This document shows, piece after piece, positions 5,940-12,442 of a stretch of 12,442 nucleotides of DNA. The DNA comes from Nevskiaceae bacterium (GTDB lineage Bacteria > Pseudomonadota > Gammaproteobacteria > Steroidobacterales > Steroidobacteraceae), in the NCBI GenBank assembly GCA_031277355.1, contig JAITMN010000160.1:1-12442 (forward strand), in the 5' to 3' direction. The position numbers were made by a program, and so were the translations under genes. Every line of letters starts with the position of its first letter. Position 1 is the first letter of the stretch. The notes under the pieces are model-generated. The model was not told where the DNA came from. It saw only the letters and a program-made list of their open reading frames with translations, and ran no database searches.

Positions 5940-8527
5940 GGCACATACCTGAACATCAAGCCGACGAGGCCGGCGTCGTAATCCGTAGCAGGGCCACGGT
6001 CTGTGTAGACGCGATGGTCGTAGGCCAGCGCGGTGTCGAATCCGGTGTAATGCCAGTCGGCGAACTTGCCGTGTTCGTAACGACCGAACAGCCGCGCGCT
6101 CCACTGTTTTGAAAGAGTCTGCGTGATGCCCAGATCAAAGCTGTGCGTTCGATAGCGGGTATCGGGGAATTGCGAGATGGTGGCGGCAAAAGCCTGTTGT
6201 GTGGCGCTGATCGCGCTGATGGAGGCGTAGTCGTAACGCAATCGTCCACGCGAATCGTTGAGGTTGTAGCCGCCATCCAGTTTCGTGCGCGACCACTGAT
6301 ACGTAAATTGCAGGTTCGCGTTCAGTGAGCGCTCGCGGTCGCTCTCGTTCCATACATTGGCGAGCGGATACTTCGGGCCGCCGAAGGTGGGATCGGCGTT
6401 GCCGGGATCGCTGGCAACCAGCCCTTCGTTATCGGCCACATTGGCCCAGCGCATTTTGGAGAATGCCGCGCTGGCCGAAGCGTTCAACGTCAGGCGCGGC
6501 ATGGGCTGGTAGTCCCATGCCAGCGTCAGCCCGGTGGCGTTGTCGCCCTTGCGGCCAATCTGCGTGTCATAGCTGTTGTATTGACCATGCGCAGTGGCTG
6601 ACAGCGTCGTGGCTTCGCCCACCGGCAGCGTGTAGATCAGCCGGAACTTGTGCTGATCCCGATCGCTGAGGTCGAATTTGCGCATCGCATCGGTGGTGAA
6701 CGCGAACAGCGAGGCTTCGCCATTGGCGGTGTCGGGCATCACGAAGCCCGGCAGCGACTGCGCGTAGAAGGACGCATACGGAAAGTAGTTGTAATCACCG
6801 CCGTTGCGCGTGGCGTAATCGTAACTGGCCCGCAGCGTGCCGCCCGCGAATTGCCGACTGGTCAGCGCAATCTGGATGCGATGCTCGTTGGTGTATTCCA
6901 CCTCGCGGAAATCCGGCTCGTAGCGTCGGAAGGTGTAGGTGACATTCAAAGTATTGCGATAGCCCATCTGCAAGTCGCCGCCCAACTCTGCGGTGGTGTC
7001 GGTGTAGCCCACCGGGAACGAGCCGATCTTGGCCGGGTACGACCAGTACGCCGGGTTGTTGGGATTGAACAGGCCCATTTCGCCCGGCACCACCGTGCCC
7101 ATCGAGCCGTTCAGCGTGATGTAGCCGTAGTCGCCGGTCAGTGGGTTGAACGCCTGATAGCGAAGCTTGTTGTCTTCATCGTAGCGGCGCAGTTCCAGAT
7201 GCCAGCCAAAGGTGTTCGTGGGGTGAAAGCTCAGCTTCGCATCGAGCAGCAGTGTATCGATGCGCGCTTGGGCAGTGGACCGCGACAGCGACGCAGGCGT
7301 GTTCCAATCGGCGCAATTCACGACGAAGGGCATGCCCGAGATGCCGACCTGCCCCGGCGCCGCGCAATTCAGATTCAGACCAATGGGATCGTTCTGTCGC
7401 ATCGTGCCCAATGCGGCGGTGAGCGACAGATCGCCGCGCTGCGGCAGTGTGCGCCCCAGTTCCACACGCAGATTGTGCGCGTCGTTGTTGGGGTCGAGCG
7501 AGAACTGACCTTCGGTGAGGATGCCCGCTGCGGGTGTGCCGGTGACGGGCGCAATCACAAACGGATTTTCGTAGGTGAACGTGGTCTTGCGATTGCGGAA
7601 GAACGAGCCGCTGTACACCGTGTTGAAGCGCCACACCTTGCCTGCGCGACGCAGGCCGGCGCTGACATCGGTGGTGCTGAAGTCGATGGGGCGCACGGTT
7701 TCCATCACGCCGCCATTGTTGACGAAGGGATAGTTGAAGAAGAACGGTCCACCCCAGAGCCGCGTGCCATTGCGCTGTTCGTTGGTGAGCGCGCCGTAAC
7801 CGATGAAGCCGCGTCCCATGTCGCCTTCCAGACTCACGCCGGCGCGTGTGCGTGTGACGCGCAGCGTCGTGCGCGCGGCCGCATCGGAGGCGGCCTTCAC
7901 ATCGGCCGGAGTGCTGTTGCCGGGCGTGAGGTTTGCGGGCAGCGTGAGTGTGTCGCTGCCGATGCCTTCCCAGAGCGGAAAGGCCGTGGTCGTCAGCGTA
8001 TGCGGCATGTTGCGATAGAACGCCTCGACGCGAAAATCGCCGTAACGACCGACACGCAAACGCAGGAAGTTGTCGTCCTCGCTCAGATAGCTGGCGCGCG
8101 CTTCCAGATAGTCGCCGGTTTCGGGCTTCCACATGTCGAGCCACGCCAGACTCAGCGCGAAGCCGTTTTGCCAATCCGAATACTGGCGAAAGAACTGCGC
8201 ATCTTTATCGCCGGTCTGCGTGATGTAGCCCAACTCAAGGCCATTGGTGTAACGCCAATCGCCCAGCCCCTGATCTTCCGGCACGGGGGAGGGCGCGGTG
8301 TACAGATCACCCGTCGGCGTGCGCGATACGCCGGCGCGCAGCAGCGAATAGCCCAGCAGGTCGCGCTGCATCAGCGCAGCGCCAAAGCCGCCCGGGTCGA
8401 GCGCATTGCCATATTGCAGGTCGCCCACGCGCGCACTGGCGCTGCCGTCGGCGGCTTGCGCCGTGTTGGCGGCCATCAGCAACGTGGCTACGGCCAGAGA
8501 AACAGGGGAGTACTGAAGCGGTTTCAT
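5936..8527 (-). CDS. mtrB: MtrB/PioB-family outer-membrane beta-barrel, partner of the decaheme cytochrome
   Basis: 863 residues with a Sec signal peptide (residues 1-25, cut after TAQA). The rest consists of alternating amphipathic strands rich in Y, W, R and D, typical of a large beta-barrel, and ends in GLMFRYVP. The long charged and aromatic strands (for example residues near TFRRYEPDFREVEYTNEHR) are typical of the MtrB/PioB family, which forms a sheath around an MtrA-type cytochrome and lets electrons cross the outer membrane. The N-terminal CxxC of Shewanella MtrB is absent; the only cysteines seen are C388 and C405, which may form a disulfide in one loop. The gene follows the decaheme gene by 12 bp with a near-ideal ribosome site and overlaps the next cytochrome gene by 4 bp. 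The direction of electron flow cannot be read from the barrel. Family assignment rests on overall pattern, size and context. Confidence 0.9.
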   Translation of the reverse strand: MKPLQYSPVSLAVATLLMAANTAQAADGSASARVGDLQYGNALDPGGFGAALMQRDLLGYSLLRAGVSRTPTGDLYTAPSPVPEDQGLGDWRYTNGLELGYITQTGDKDAQFFRQYSDWQNGFALSLAWLDMWKPETGDYLEARASYLSEDDNFLRLRVGRYGDFRVEAFYRNMPHTLTTTAFPLWEGIGSDTLTLPANLTPGNSTPADVKAASDAAARTTLRVTRTRAGVSLEGDMGRGFIGYGALTNEQRNGTRLWGGPFFFNYPFVNNGGVMETVRPIDFSTTDVSAGLRRAGKVWRFNTVYSGSFFRNRKTTFTYENPFVIAPVTGTPAAGILTEGQFSLDPNNDAHNLRVELGRTLPQRGDLSLTAALGTMRQNDPIGLNLNCAAPGQVGISGMPFVVNCADWNTPASLSRSTAQARIDTLLLDAKLSFHPTNTFGWHLELRRYDEDNKLRYQAFNPLTGDYGYITLNGSMGTVVPGEMGLFNPNNPAYWSYPAKIGSFPVGYTDTTAELGGDLQMGYRNTLNVTYTFRRYEPDFREVEYTNEHRIQIALTSRQFAGGTLRASYDYATRNGGDYNYFPYASFYAQSLPGFVMPDTANGEASLFAFTTDAMRKFDLSDRDQHKFRLIYTLPVGEATTLSATAHGQYNSYDTQIGRKGDNATGLTLAWDYQPMPRLTLNASASAAFSKMRWANVADNEGLVASDPGNADPTFGGPKYPLANVWNESDRERSLNANLQFTYQWSRTKLDGGYNLNDSRGRLRYDYASISAISATQQAFAATISQFPDTRYRTHSFDLGITQTLSKQWSARLFGRYEHGKFADWHYTGFDTALAYDHRVYTDRGPATDYDAGLVGLMFRYVP

Positions 8528-8534
8528 GGCTTGT

Positions 8535-8542
8535 CCTCCTTA
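8535..8542 (-). promoter_or_regulatory. Strong Shine-Dalgarno of mtrB overlapping the mtrA stop codon
   Basis: The minus strand reads TAAGGAGG from 8542 to 8535. The TAA is the stop of the decaheme cytochrome gene and the rest is a near-perfect ribosome site, 7 bases before the mtrB ATG. Ribosomes finishing mtrA are thus placed at the mtrB start, which fits the 1:1 cytochrome:barrel complex. Confidence 0.85.
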
Positions 8543-9634
8543 CCTGTGGAACTTCGCGCCGGCCGCGTTGTTCGAGCCGTGGATGGTGGTGTGGCAACTC
8601 AGGCACGCCCGACTTATCAGGCGTTCATCGGGTGCGCCGCCATTGGCAAGGCCCGCCGGAGTTTGCAGATCGTTCGGATGTCTCACGGCGGTGTGACACT
8701 GCTGACACAACATGGGCACCGGCGCGGCCAGCAGCGTCTGCTGATTCGAGCCATGCGGATCGTGGCAGTTCATGCAGTTCTCGCGCACCGGCGGATGCTC
8801 GAACAGCATCGGTCCGCGTCTTTCCGCATGACAGCCATAACAGGTGCCGTTCGCCGTATCGGTTTTCAGCAAGGGCTTGGTGACCGAGCCATGCGGGTTG
8901 TGACAATCCGCGCAGGACATTTGTCCTTCCGGCAGCGGCATGTGCGAGCGGCGATTGAACTTGGCGCGAACGTCCTGATGACAACCGGCGCAGGTTTCGT
9001 TGATCGAGCGCTTGGCCATCAGTCCTTCGGGCGAACCGCGCGCCATCGGGTTGTGGCAATCGCTGCACGACAGGCCGCGCGTCTCATGCACCGACGACAA
9101 CCAATGCTGACGCGCCCCGCCGGTATGACACCCCATGCACGCCTGCGTCTGCGTCTGCACCGGCGTGCCGCCTTCGTGCGTGAAGGAGATGATGGCGCCC
9201 TTCGTCGTTGGCGATCCGGCATGCAGCGAACCCGGCCCGTGACAGCTTTCGCAACTGCCCACGGCGCTTGCTCCGCCACTGCCCGCAGCGAACGCACGCG
9301 CATGCGTGGTGTGCGAGTACAGCAATTGCTCCTGGGTATGGCAGGCCGAGCAGGTGGCCGTGCCTATCGGCGTTGCGCCGGGCGCGCCCGGATTTTCGGC
9401 AACGCCTCCGTCGCCGGGAAGACTCGCGGCAAGCCGCGCCAGATCGGCGGAAATCTCGCGATAAACGGAGGTGTCGCCCGACATGTTCGTGGCGGGCAGG
9501 TCGATGGTGGGGGCGGGGGCCGCTGCCTGAGCAAGGTGGGCGTGTGAGGCGAGCAGCGCCAGCGCCAACAGCGCTGAGACTCGCCGGATCGGTCGTGCGT
9601 CAGTACCGCGACGCCTGAAAAAACACAGTCGCAT
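8540..9634 (-). CDS. mtrA: Periplasmic decaheme c-type cytochrome, MtrA/DmsE/PioA family
   Basis: 364 residues from the ATG at 9634, which follows AAGGAGGG at 9649-9642; an in-frame ATG at 9682 is rejected because it lies upstream of that site. A signal peptide with a long basic n-region and hydrophobic core (19-30) ends near AQA (37). Ten CxxCH heme sites start at C95, C128, C166, C190, C215, C241, C265, C287, C310 and C344, exactly the MtrA number. Additional histidines in NPHGS- and DPHGS-like segments provide candidate distal ligands for bis-His hemes. MtrA-type proteins are wires that lodge in the MtrB barrel and span the outer membrane. Length is close to Shewanella MtrA (about 330 residues), and the long N-terminal extension of PioA is missing. 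It is the first gene of the cluster. Its partner barrel follows, then c4 and HiPIP carriers, pointing to Fe(II) oxidation or electron uptake. Confidence 0.95.
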   Translation of the reverse strand: MRLCFFRRRGTDARPIRRVSALLALALLASHAHLAQAAAPAPTIDLPATNMSGDTSVYREISADLARLAASLPGDGGVAENPGAPGATPIGTATCSACHTQEQLLYSHTTHARAFAAGSGGASAVGSCESCHGPGSLHAGSPTTKGAIISFTHEGGTPVQTQTQACMGCHTGGARQHWLSSVHETRGLSCSDCHNPMARGSPEGLMAKRSINETCAGCHQDVRAKFNRRSHMPLPEGQMSCADCHNPHGSVTKPLLKTDTANGTCYGCHAERRGPMLFEHPPVRENCMNCHDPHGSNQQTLLAAPVPMLCQQCHTAVRHPNDLQTPAGLANGGAPDERLISRACLSCHTTIHGSNNAAGAKFHR

Positions 9635-9661
9635 CAAAGCTCCCTCCTTGGCAGCACTGCC

Positions 9662-9690
9662 TTTATACGAGCGTGGACGCAATGATGCAA
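9662..9690 (-). promoter_or_regulatory. Sigma70-type promoter of the mtrAB-cytochrome-HiPIP cluster
   Basis: On the minus strand, TTGCAT (9690-9685) is followed after exactly 17 bp by TATAAA (9667-9662). Transcription would begin near 9655, leaving a leader of about 20 bases that contains the AAGGAGGG ribosome site. It diverges from the SRP RNA gene. No clear operator is seen around it. Confidence 0.6.
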
Positions 9691-9721
9691 TTCTTTAGTC
9701 AGGAAACGATTCAAGATTGGG

Positions 9722-9727
9722 TAAACT
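9722..9727 (+). promoter_or_regulatory. Candidate -10 element of the SRP RNA gene
   Basis: TAAACT lies 5 bases before the expected 5' end of the SRP RNA at about 9733. No hexamer close to TTGACA is found 16-18 bp upstream, so the promoter is weakly supported by sequence. Its position is the main argument. Confidence 0.25.
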
Positions 9728-9732
9728 GCGCC

Positions 9733-9843
9733 GTGGCCCGCGCCAGCTCCTCCGCGACGACTCGCCGTGAACCCCGCCAGGCCCGGAAGGGAGCAACGGT
9801 AACGGTCGATGCGGGCGCCGGAGATTCGGCTGGCGCGGGTCAC
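9733..9843 (+). ncRNA. ffs: Small signal recognition particle RNA (4.5S RNA)
   Basis: The RNA binds Ffh and its receptor FtsY to target nascent membrane proteins. The conserved domain IV core is present: a CCAGGCCCGGAAGG segment (9777-9790) with the GGAA tetraloop, followed by GAGCAACGG, the asymmetric and symmetric loop bases that Ffh recognises. The ends pair: CCCGCGCCAGC at 9737-9747 with GCTGGCGCGGG at 9829-9839, extendable through a G-U pair to GTG/CAC at 9733-9735 and 9841-9843. The length of about 111 bases matches the 4.5S type, which lacks the Alu domain. Its position just before dnaX is common in proteobacteria. The exact ends are inferred from the pairing. Confidence 0.92.
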
Positions 9844-9874
9844 CTTCATTTCAAACAAAGATGATTCTCACTTC

Positions 9875-11497
9875 ATGAGCTACACGGCGCTGGCGCGCAA
9901 GTATCGTCCACGGTCTTTTGCGGAAATGTCCGGTCAGGAGCACGTGCTGCGCGCGTTGATCAATGCGTTGCAGGAAGGGCGCGTGCATCACGCCTTTTTG
10001 TTCACCGGCACACGCGGCGTGGGCAAGACGACCATCGCGCGCATCTTCGCCAAGTGTTTGAACTGCGAGACCGGCGTTACCGCCACGCCCTGCGGTGAAT
10101 GTGCGGCCTGTCAGGACATCGACGCGGGGCGCTTCGTCGATCTGCTCGAAGTGGACGCGGCCTCGCGCACGAAGGTGGAAGACACGCGCGATCTGCTCGA
10201 CAACGTGCAATACCTGCCTTCGCGCGGCCGCTACAAGGTGTACCTGATCGACGAAGTACACATGCTGTCTGCTCATTCGTTCAATGCGCTGCTGAAGACA
10301 TTGGAAGAACCGCCGCCGCATGTGAAGTTTCTGCTGGCCACCACCGATCCGCAGAAGTTGCCGGTCACGGTGTTGTCGCGCTGCCTGCAATTCAATCTCA
10401 AGCGATTGTCGGTGGCGGTGATCGCCGTGCGGCTGACGCAGATCATGCAGATGGAGGGCATCGCCGCCGAGCCGGTGGCGTTGCGGCAAGTGGCGGTGGC
10501 CGCCGATGGCAGCATGCGCGATGCGTTGTCGCTGCTCGATCAACTGCTGGCGTTTGGCAGCACGCAGGGCATTACCGAAGCCGATGCACGCGCGATGCTG
10601 GGCACGGTGGATCGCAATCAGGTGTTGGGATTGGCGCGTGCGCTGGCCGGTGGCGATATCGGCGCGGTGCTCGAACAGGCGCGTGCGCTGGAACAATGGT
10701 CGCCCGACTATCAGCAAATGCTCGATGAATTGAACAGCCTGCTGGCGCGCGTGGCGCTGTATCAGGCGGCGGGCAGCAGTTGGGATGAAGAAGAAACGCC
10801 GGTGGAAACGCTGGCTGAATTGGCTGCTGCGATAACGGCTGAAGATTTGCAGTTGTACTACCAGATTGGCCTCTTGGGCCGGCGCGATCTGCCGCTGGCG
10901 AGTGATGTGCGCAGCGCCTTTGCGATGACGCTGGTGCGCATGCTGGCGTTTCGGCCCGGCGGTGTGGCCGACGCGCCGCCGGCGAGAGGCTCTGCGCCGG
11001 CAACGACGCCATCGCAGATGCGAAACGCATCGCCCGCAGCGATGGGCAGATCAACGGCCAGCGCAGCGTCAACGTCAATGTCCGCCTCCGCGCCCGCACT
11101 GGAACCGGCAAACTGGAACCACATCGTGGAGCTGTTGGAAGTGTCGGGACTGGCGCGTCAGCTTGCAATCAACTGCGCGCTGCTGGGCCGCGAAGGCGCA
11201 GTGGTGCGTCTTGCGCTCGATGCCCGAAGTCAGTCCATGCGCATGCCGGCCAGCGAAGACAAACTCGCTGCCGCATTGTCGAAGCTCTATGGTCAAACGC
11301 TGCGTGTTGCGATAGAAGTGGGTGTTGCCGCGCCGCAGGCAACACCAGCGCGCGAACGCGACCGGCTCAGCGATGAAGCCGCGCAGGCGGCGCGCGAGAG
11401 TCTCGACGCCGACCCCGCCATTGCCGTGATGCGCCGTCAATTCGGCGCAACGATATTCGCCGAGTCCGTCCGACCGAACCGTAACGAGGAGTCCTGA
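9875..11497 (+). CDS. dnaX: DNA polymerase III subunit tau (clamp loader ATPase)
   Basis: 540 residues from the ATG at 9875 (MSYTALARKYRP, the usual family start). An upstream in-frame start at 9809 would lie inside the SRP RNA and is rejected. DnaX is the motor of the clamp loader that puts the beta clamp on DNA. Visible motifs: Walker A GTRGVGKT (45-52), zinc-binding cysteines C64, C73, C76 and C79, Walker B-type DEVH (126-129), and SRC (168-170) with the trans-acting arginine R169. After about residue 365 comes a low-complexity Ala/Ser/Pro linker, then a C-terminal domain (about 405-500) like the tau domain that contacts the polymerase alpha subunit. It is about 100 residues shorter than E. 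coli tau, mostly in the linker. No A AAA AAG slippery heptamer is seen, so a frameshifted gamma form is not evident. It heads the operon with ybaB and recR, without a clear Shine-Dalgarno. Confidence 0.97.
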   Translation: MSYTALARKYRPRSFAEMSGQEHVLRALINALQEGRVHHAFLFTGTRGVGKTTIARIFAKCLNCETGVTATPCGECAACQDIDAGRFVDLLEVDAASRTKVEDTRDLLDNVQYLPSRGRYKVYLIDEVHMLSAHSFNALLKTLEEPPPHVKFLLATTDPQKLPVTVLSRCLQFNLKRLSVAVIAVRLTQIMQMEGIAAEPVALRQVAVAADGSMRDALSLLDQLLAFGSTQGITEADARAMLGTVDRNQVLGLARALAGGDIGAVLEQARALEQWSPDYQQMLDELNSLLARVALYQAAGSSWDEEETPVETLAELAAAITAEDLQLYYQIGLLGRRDLPLASDVRSAFAMTLVRMLAFRPGGVADAPPARGSAPATTPSQMRNASPAAMGRSTASAASTSMSASAPALEPANWNHIVELLEVSGLARQLAINCALLGREGAVVRLALDARSQSMRMPASEDKLAAALSKLYGQTLRVAIEVGVAAPQATPARERDRLSDEAAQAARESLDADPAIAVMRRQFGATIFAESVRPNRNEES

Positions 11498-11500
11498 TTC

Positions 11501-11824
11501 ATGCGAGGCAACATTGGCAATCTGCTCAAGCAGGCGCAGGCCATGCAGCAGAATCTGCAAAAGGCGCAGGCCGAAGTGGGCAAGATCACGGCCACCGGCG
11601 AGGCCGGCGGCGGCATGGTGAAGGTGACGATGAATGGTCAGCACGAAGTATCGCGCGTGCAGATCGAACCGGCGCTGCTCACCGAAGATCGTGAAATGCT
11701 GGAAGACCTGATCGCCGCAGCGATCAACGACGCCACGCAGCGCGTTGGTGCGGCGGTGAAGGAAAAGATGTCCAGCGCAATGGCCGGCATGCAATTGCCG
11801 CCCGGGATGTCGTTGCCGTTCTGA
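11501..11824 (+). CDS. ybaB: YbaB/EbfC-family nucleoid-associated protein
   Basis: 107 residues, the normal family length. YbaB/EbfC proteins form dimers that bind DNA and help organise the nucleoid. The N-terminal helix (about 5-30, glutamine-, lysine- and alanine-rich, coiled-coil-like) and the central VKVTMNGQHEV sheet segment (about 40-50), followed by a helical part rich in acidic residues and alanine, are typical. The glycine-rich turn GEAGGGMV (33-40) is a family hallmark. The gene begins 3 bp after the dnaX stop, with GAGGAG inside the end of dnaX as the ribosome site, and is followed by recR after 4 bp. The conserved dnaX-ybaB-recR order supports the call. Confidence 0.97.
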   Translation: MRGNIGNLLKQAQAMQQNLQKAQAEVGKITATGEAGGGMVKVTMNGQHEVSRVQIEPALLTEDREMLEDLIAAAINDATQRVGAAVKEKMSSAMAGMQLPPGMSLPF

Positions 11825-11828
11825 AGAA

Positions 11829-12428
11829 ATGAAACACGCTCCCGCGCTGGCGCGACTGATCGAAGCGCTGCATGCACTGCCCGGCGTGGGTCCGAAGTCT
11901 GCGCAGCGCATGGCCTTTCGTCTGTTGCAACAACAGCGCGACGCGGCGCGCGAACTCTCGCGCGCATTGGAACATGCGCTGGGCGCAGTGACGCATTGCG
12001 AGCGTTGCCGCATGCTGGCCGAAGGCGCGCTGTGCCCCTTGTGCGCAAGCCCCGCGCGCGACGACTCCCAACTTTGCGTGGTGGAATCGCCCGCCGATGT
12101 GATCGCCGTGGAAAACTCGGGCAGTTTTCGCGGACGCTACTTCGTGTTGATGGGGCACTTGTCGCCGCTGGATGGCGTTGGTCCCGATCAACTGGGCATG
12201 CCGCAATTCCTGGCGCTGCTTGAAGGCGGCGCGGTGCGCGAGGTGATTCTCGCCACGAACTCCACCGTGGAAGGCGAGGCCACCGCGCATTTCATCGGCG
12301 AGTTGGTGCGGGCACGCGGCATTGCCGCCAGCCGCATCGCGCATGGCGTGCCGTTTGGCGGCGAACTGGAATATGTGGATGGCGGCACGCTGGCGCATGC
12401 GTTGCAGGGGCGGCATGGCGTGAGTTGA
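11829..12428 (+). CDS. recR: Recombination mediator protein RecR
   Basis: 199 residues, full length. RecR works with RecO (and RecF) to load RecA on SSB-coated single-stranded DNA at gaps. Domains in order: N-terminal helix-hairpin-helix (LPGVGPKSAQRMAF, 17-30), a four-cysteine zinc finger (C57, C60, C69, C72), a Toprim domain beginning at LCVVESPADV (82-91) with E86 as the conserved acidic residue, and the C-terminal segment with VPFGGELEYVDGGTL, typical of RecR. The start ATG lies 4 bp after the ybaB stop, and only a weak purine stretch (GAAGAA) precedes it, so it probably relies on coupling with ybaB. Only 14 bp follow the stop before the window ends, so no terminator can be judged. Confidence 0.98.
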   Translation: MKHAPALARLIEALHALPGVGPKSAQRMAFRLLQQQRDAARELSRALEHALGAVTHCERCRMLAEGALCPLCASPARDDSQLCVVESPADVIAVENSGSFRGRYFVLMGHLSPLDGVGPDQLGMPQFLALLEGGAVREVILATNSTVEGEATAHFIGELVRARGIAASRIAHGVPFGGELEYVDGGTLAHALQGRHGVS

Positions 12429-12442
12429 CGCCTGCCGGCATT

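Noticed and set aside
5940..6104. A longer start for the c4-like cytochrome at 6104
   Set aside because: The extra 55 residues are Arg-rich, lie within the end of mtrB, and would bury the signal peptide that begins at the ATG at 5939.
6650..9547. A 965-codon open frame on the plus strand opposite the barrel and decaheme genes
   Set aside because: It is antisense to two genes with clear signal peptides, heme motifs and ribosome sites. Its protein is rich in Arg, Gly, Ala and His with no recognisable domain, as expected from codon bias in GC-rich DNA.
9809..9874. A longer dnaX start at 9809
   Set aside because: It would place coding sequence inside the 3' arm of the SRP RNA, and the added residues do not belong to the DnaX family, which begins at MSYTALARKYRP.
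1..12442. CRISPR arrays, insertion sequences, tRNA or ribosomal RNA genes
   Set aside because: No regularly spaced repeats, transposase-like protein, terminal inverted repeats or tRNA-like cloverleaf were seen on reading the window.

Overview
This GC-rich window holds ten protein genes and one RNA gene. It most likely comes from a proteobacterial chromosome, probably gammaproteobacterial. The main evidence is the housekeeping order 4.5S SRP RNA - dnaX - ybaB - recR at the right end, together with a periplasmic HiPIP and a cytochrome c4-like protein. The exact lineage cannot be read from the sequence. All genes left of about 9,650 lie on the minus strand and all those to the right lie on the plus strand, so the two halves diverge from a short shared promoter region.

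Left part (minus strand): a serine hydrolase of the class C beta-lactamase/esterase type (3495-4751) lies upstream of a Fic-domain protein (2374-3426). The fic stop codon overlaps by 4 bp the start of a P3A-type plasma-membrane proton-pumping P-type ATPase, whose C-terminus runs off the left edge. The 68-bp gap upstream of fic carries three TACCCT repeats and a 7-bp inverted repeat.

Middle (minus strand, 4867-9634), the most notable part: a four-gene cluster for electron transfer across the outer membrane. In transcription order it encodes a decaheme MtrA/DmsE/PioA-family cytochrome, an 863-residue MtrB/PioB-family outer-membrane beta-barrel, a diheme cytochrome c4-like protein and a Tat-exported high-potential iron-sulfur protein (HiPIP). 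The first three genes are tightly coupled: a 12-bp gap with the Shine-Dalgarno overlapping the stop codon, then a 4-bp ATGA overlap. A good sigma70-type promoter (TTGCAT-N17-TATAAA) precedes the decaheme gene, and a GC hairpin follows the HiPIP gene. Porin, decaheme and HiPIP are the parts of the PioABC iron-oxidation system of Rhodopseudomonas palustris. Here the decaheme is short, like MtrA, and a c4-type cytochrome sits between pioB-like and pioC-like genes. By inference, electrons from extracellular Fe(II) or a solid donor pass through the MtrA-MtrB conduit to the c4 cytochrome and/or HiPIP, then to a terminal oxidase or to reverse electron flow. The opposite direction (metal reduction) cannot be excluded.

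Right part (plus strand): the small SRP RNA (about 9733-9843), dnaX (DNA polymerase III tau subunit), ybaB/ebfC (nucleoid-associated protein) and recR (recombination repair). The three protein genes are packed 3-4 bp apart as an operon.
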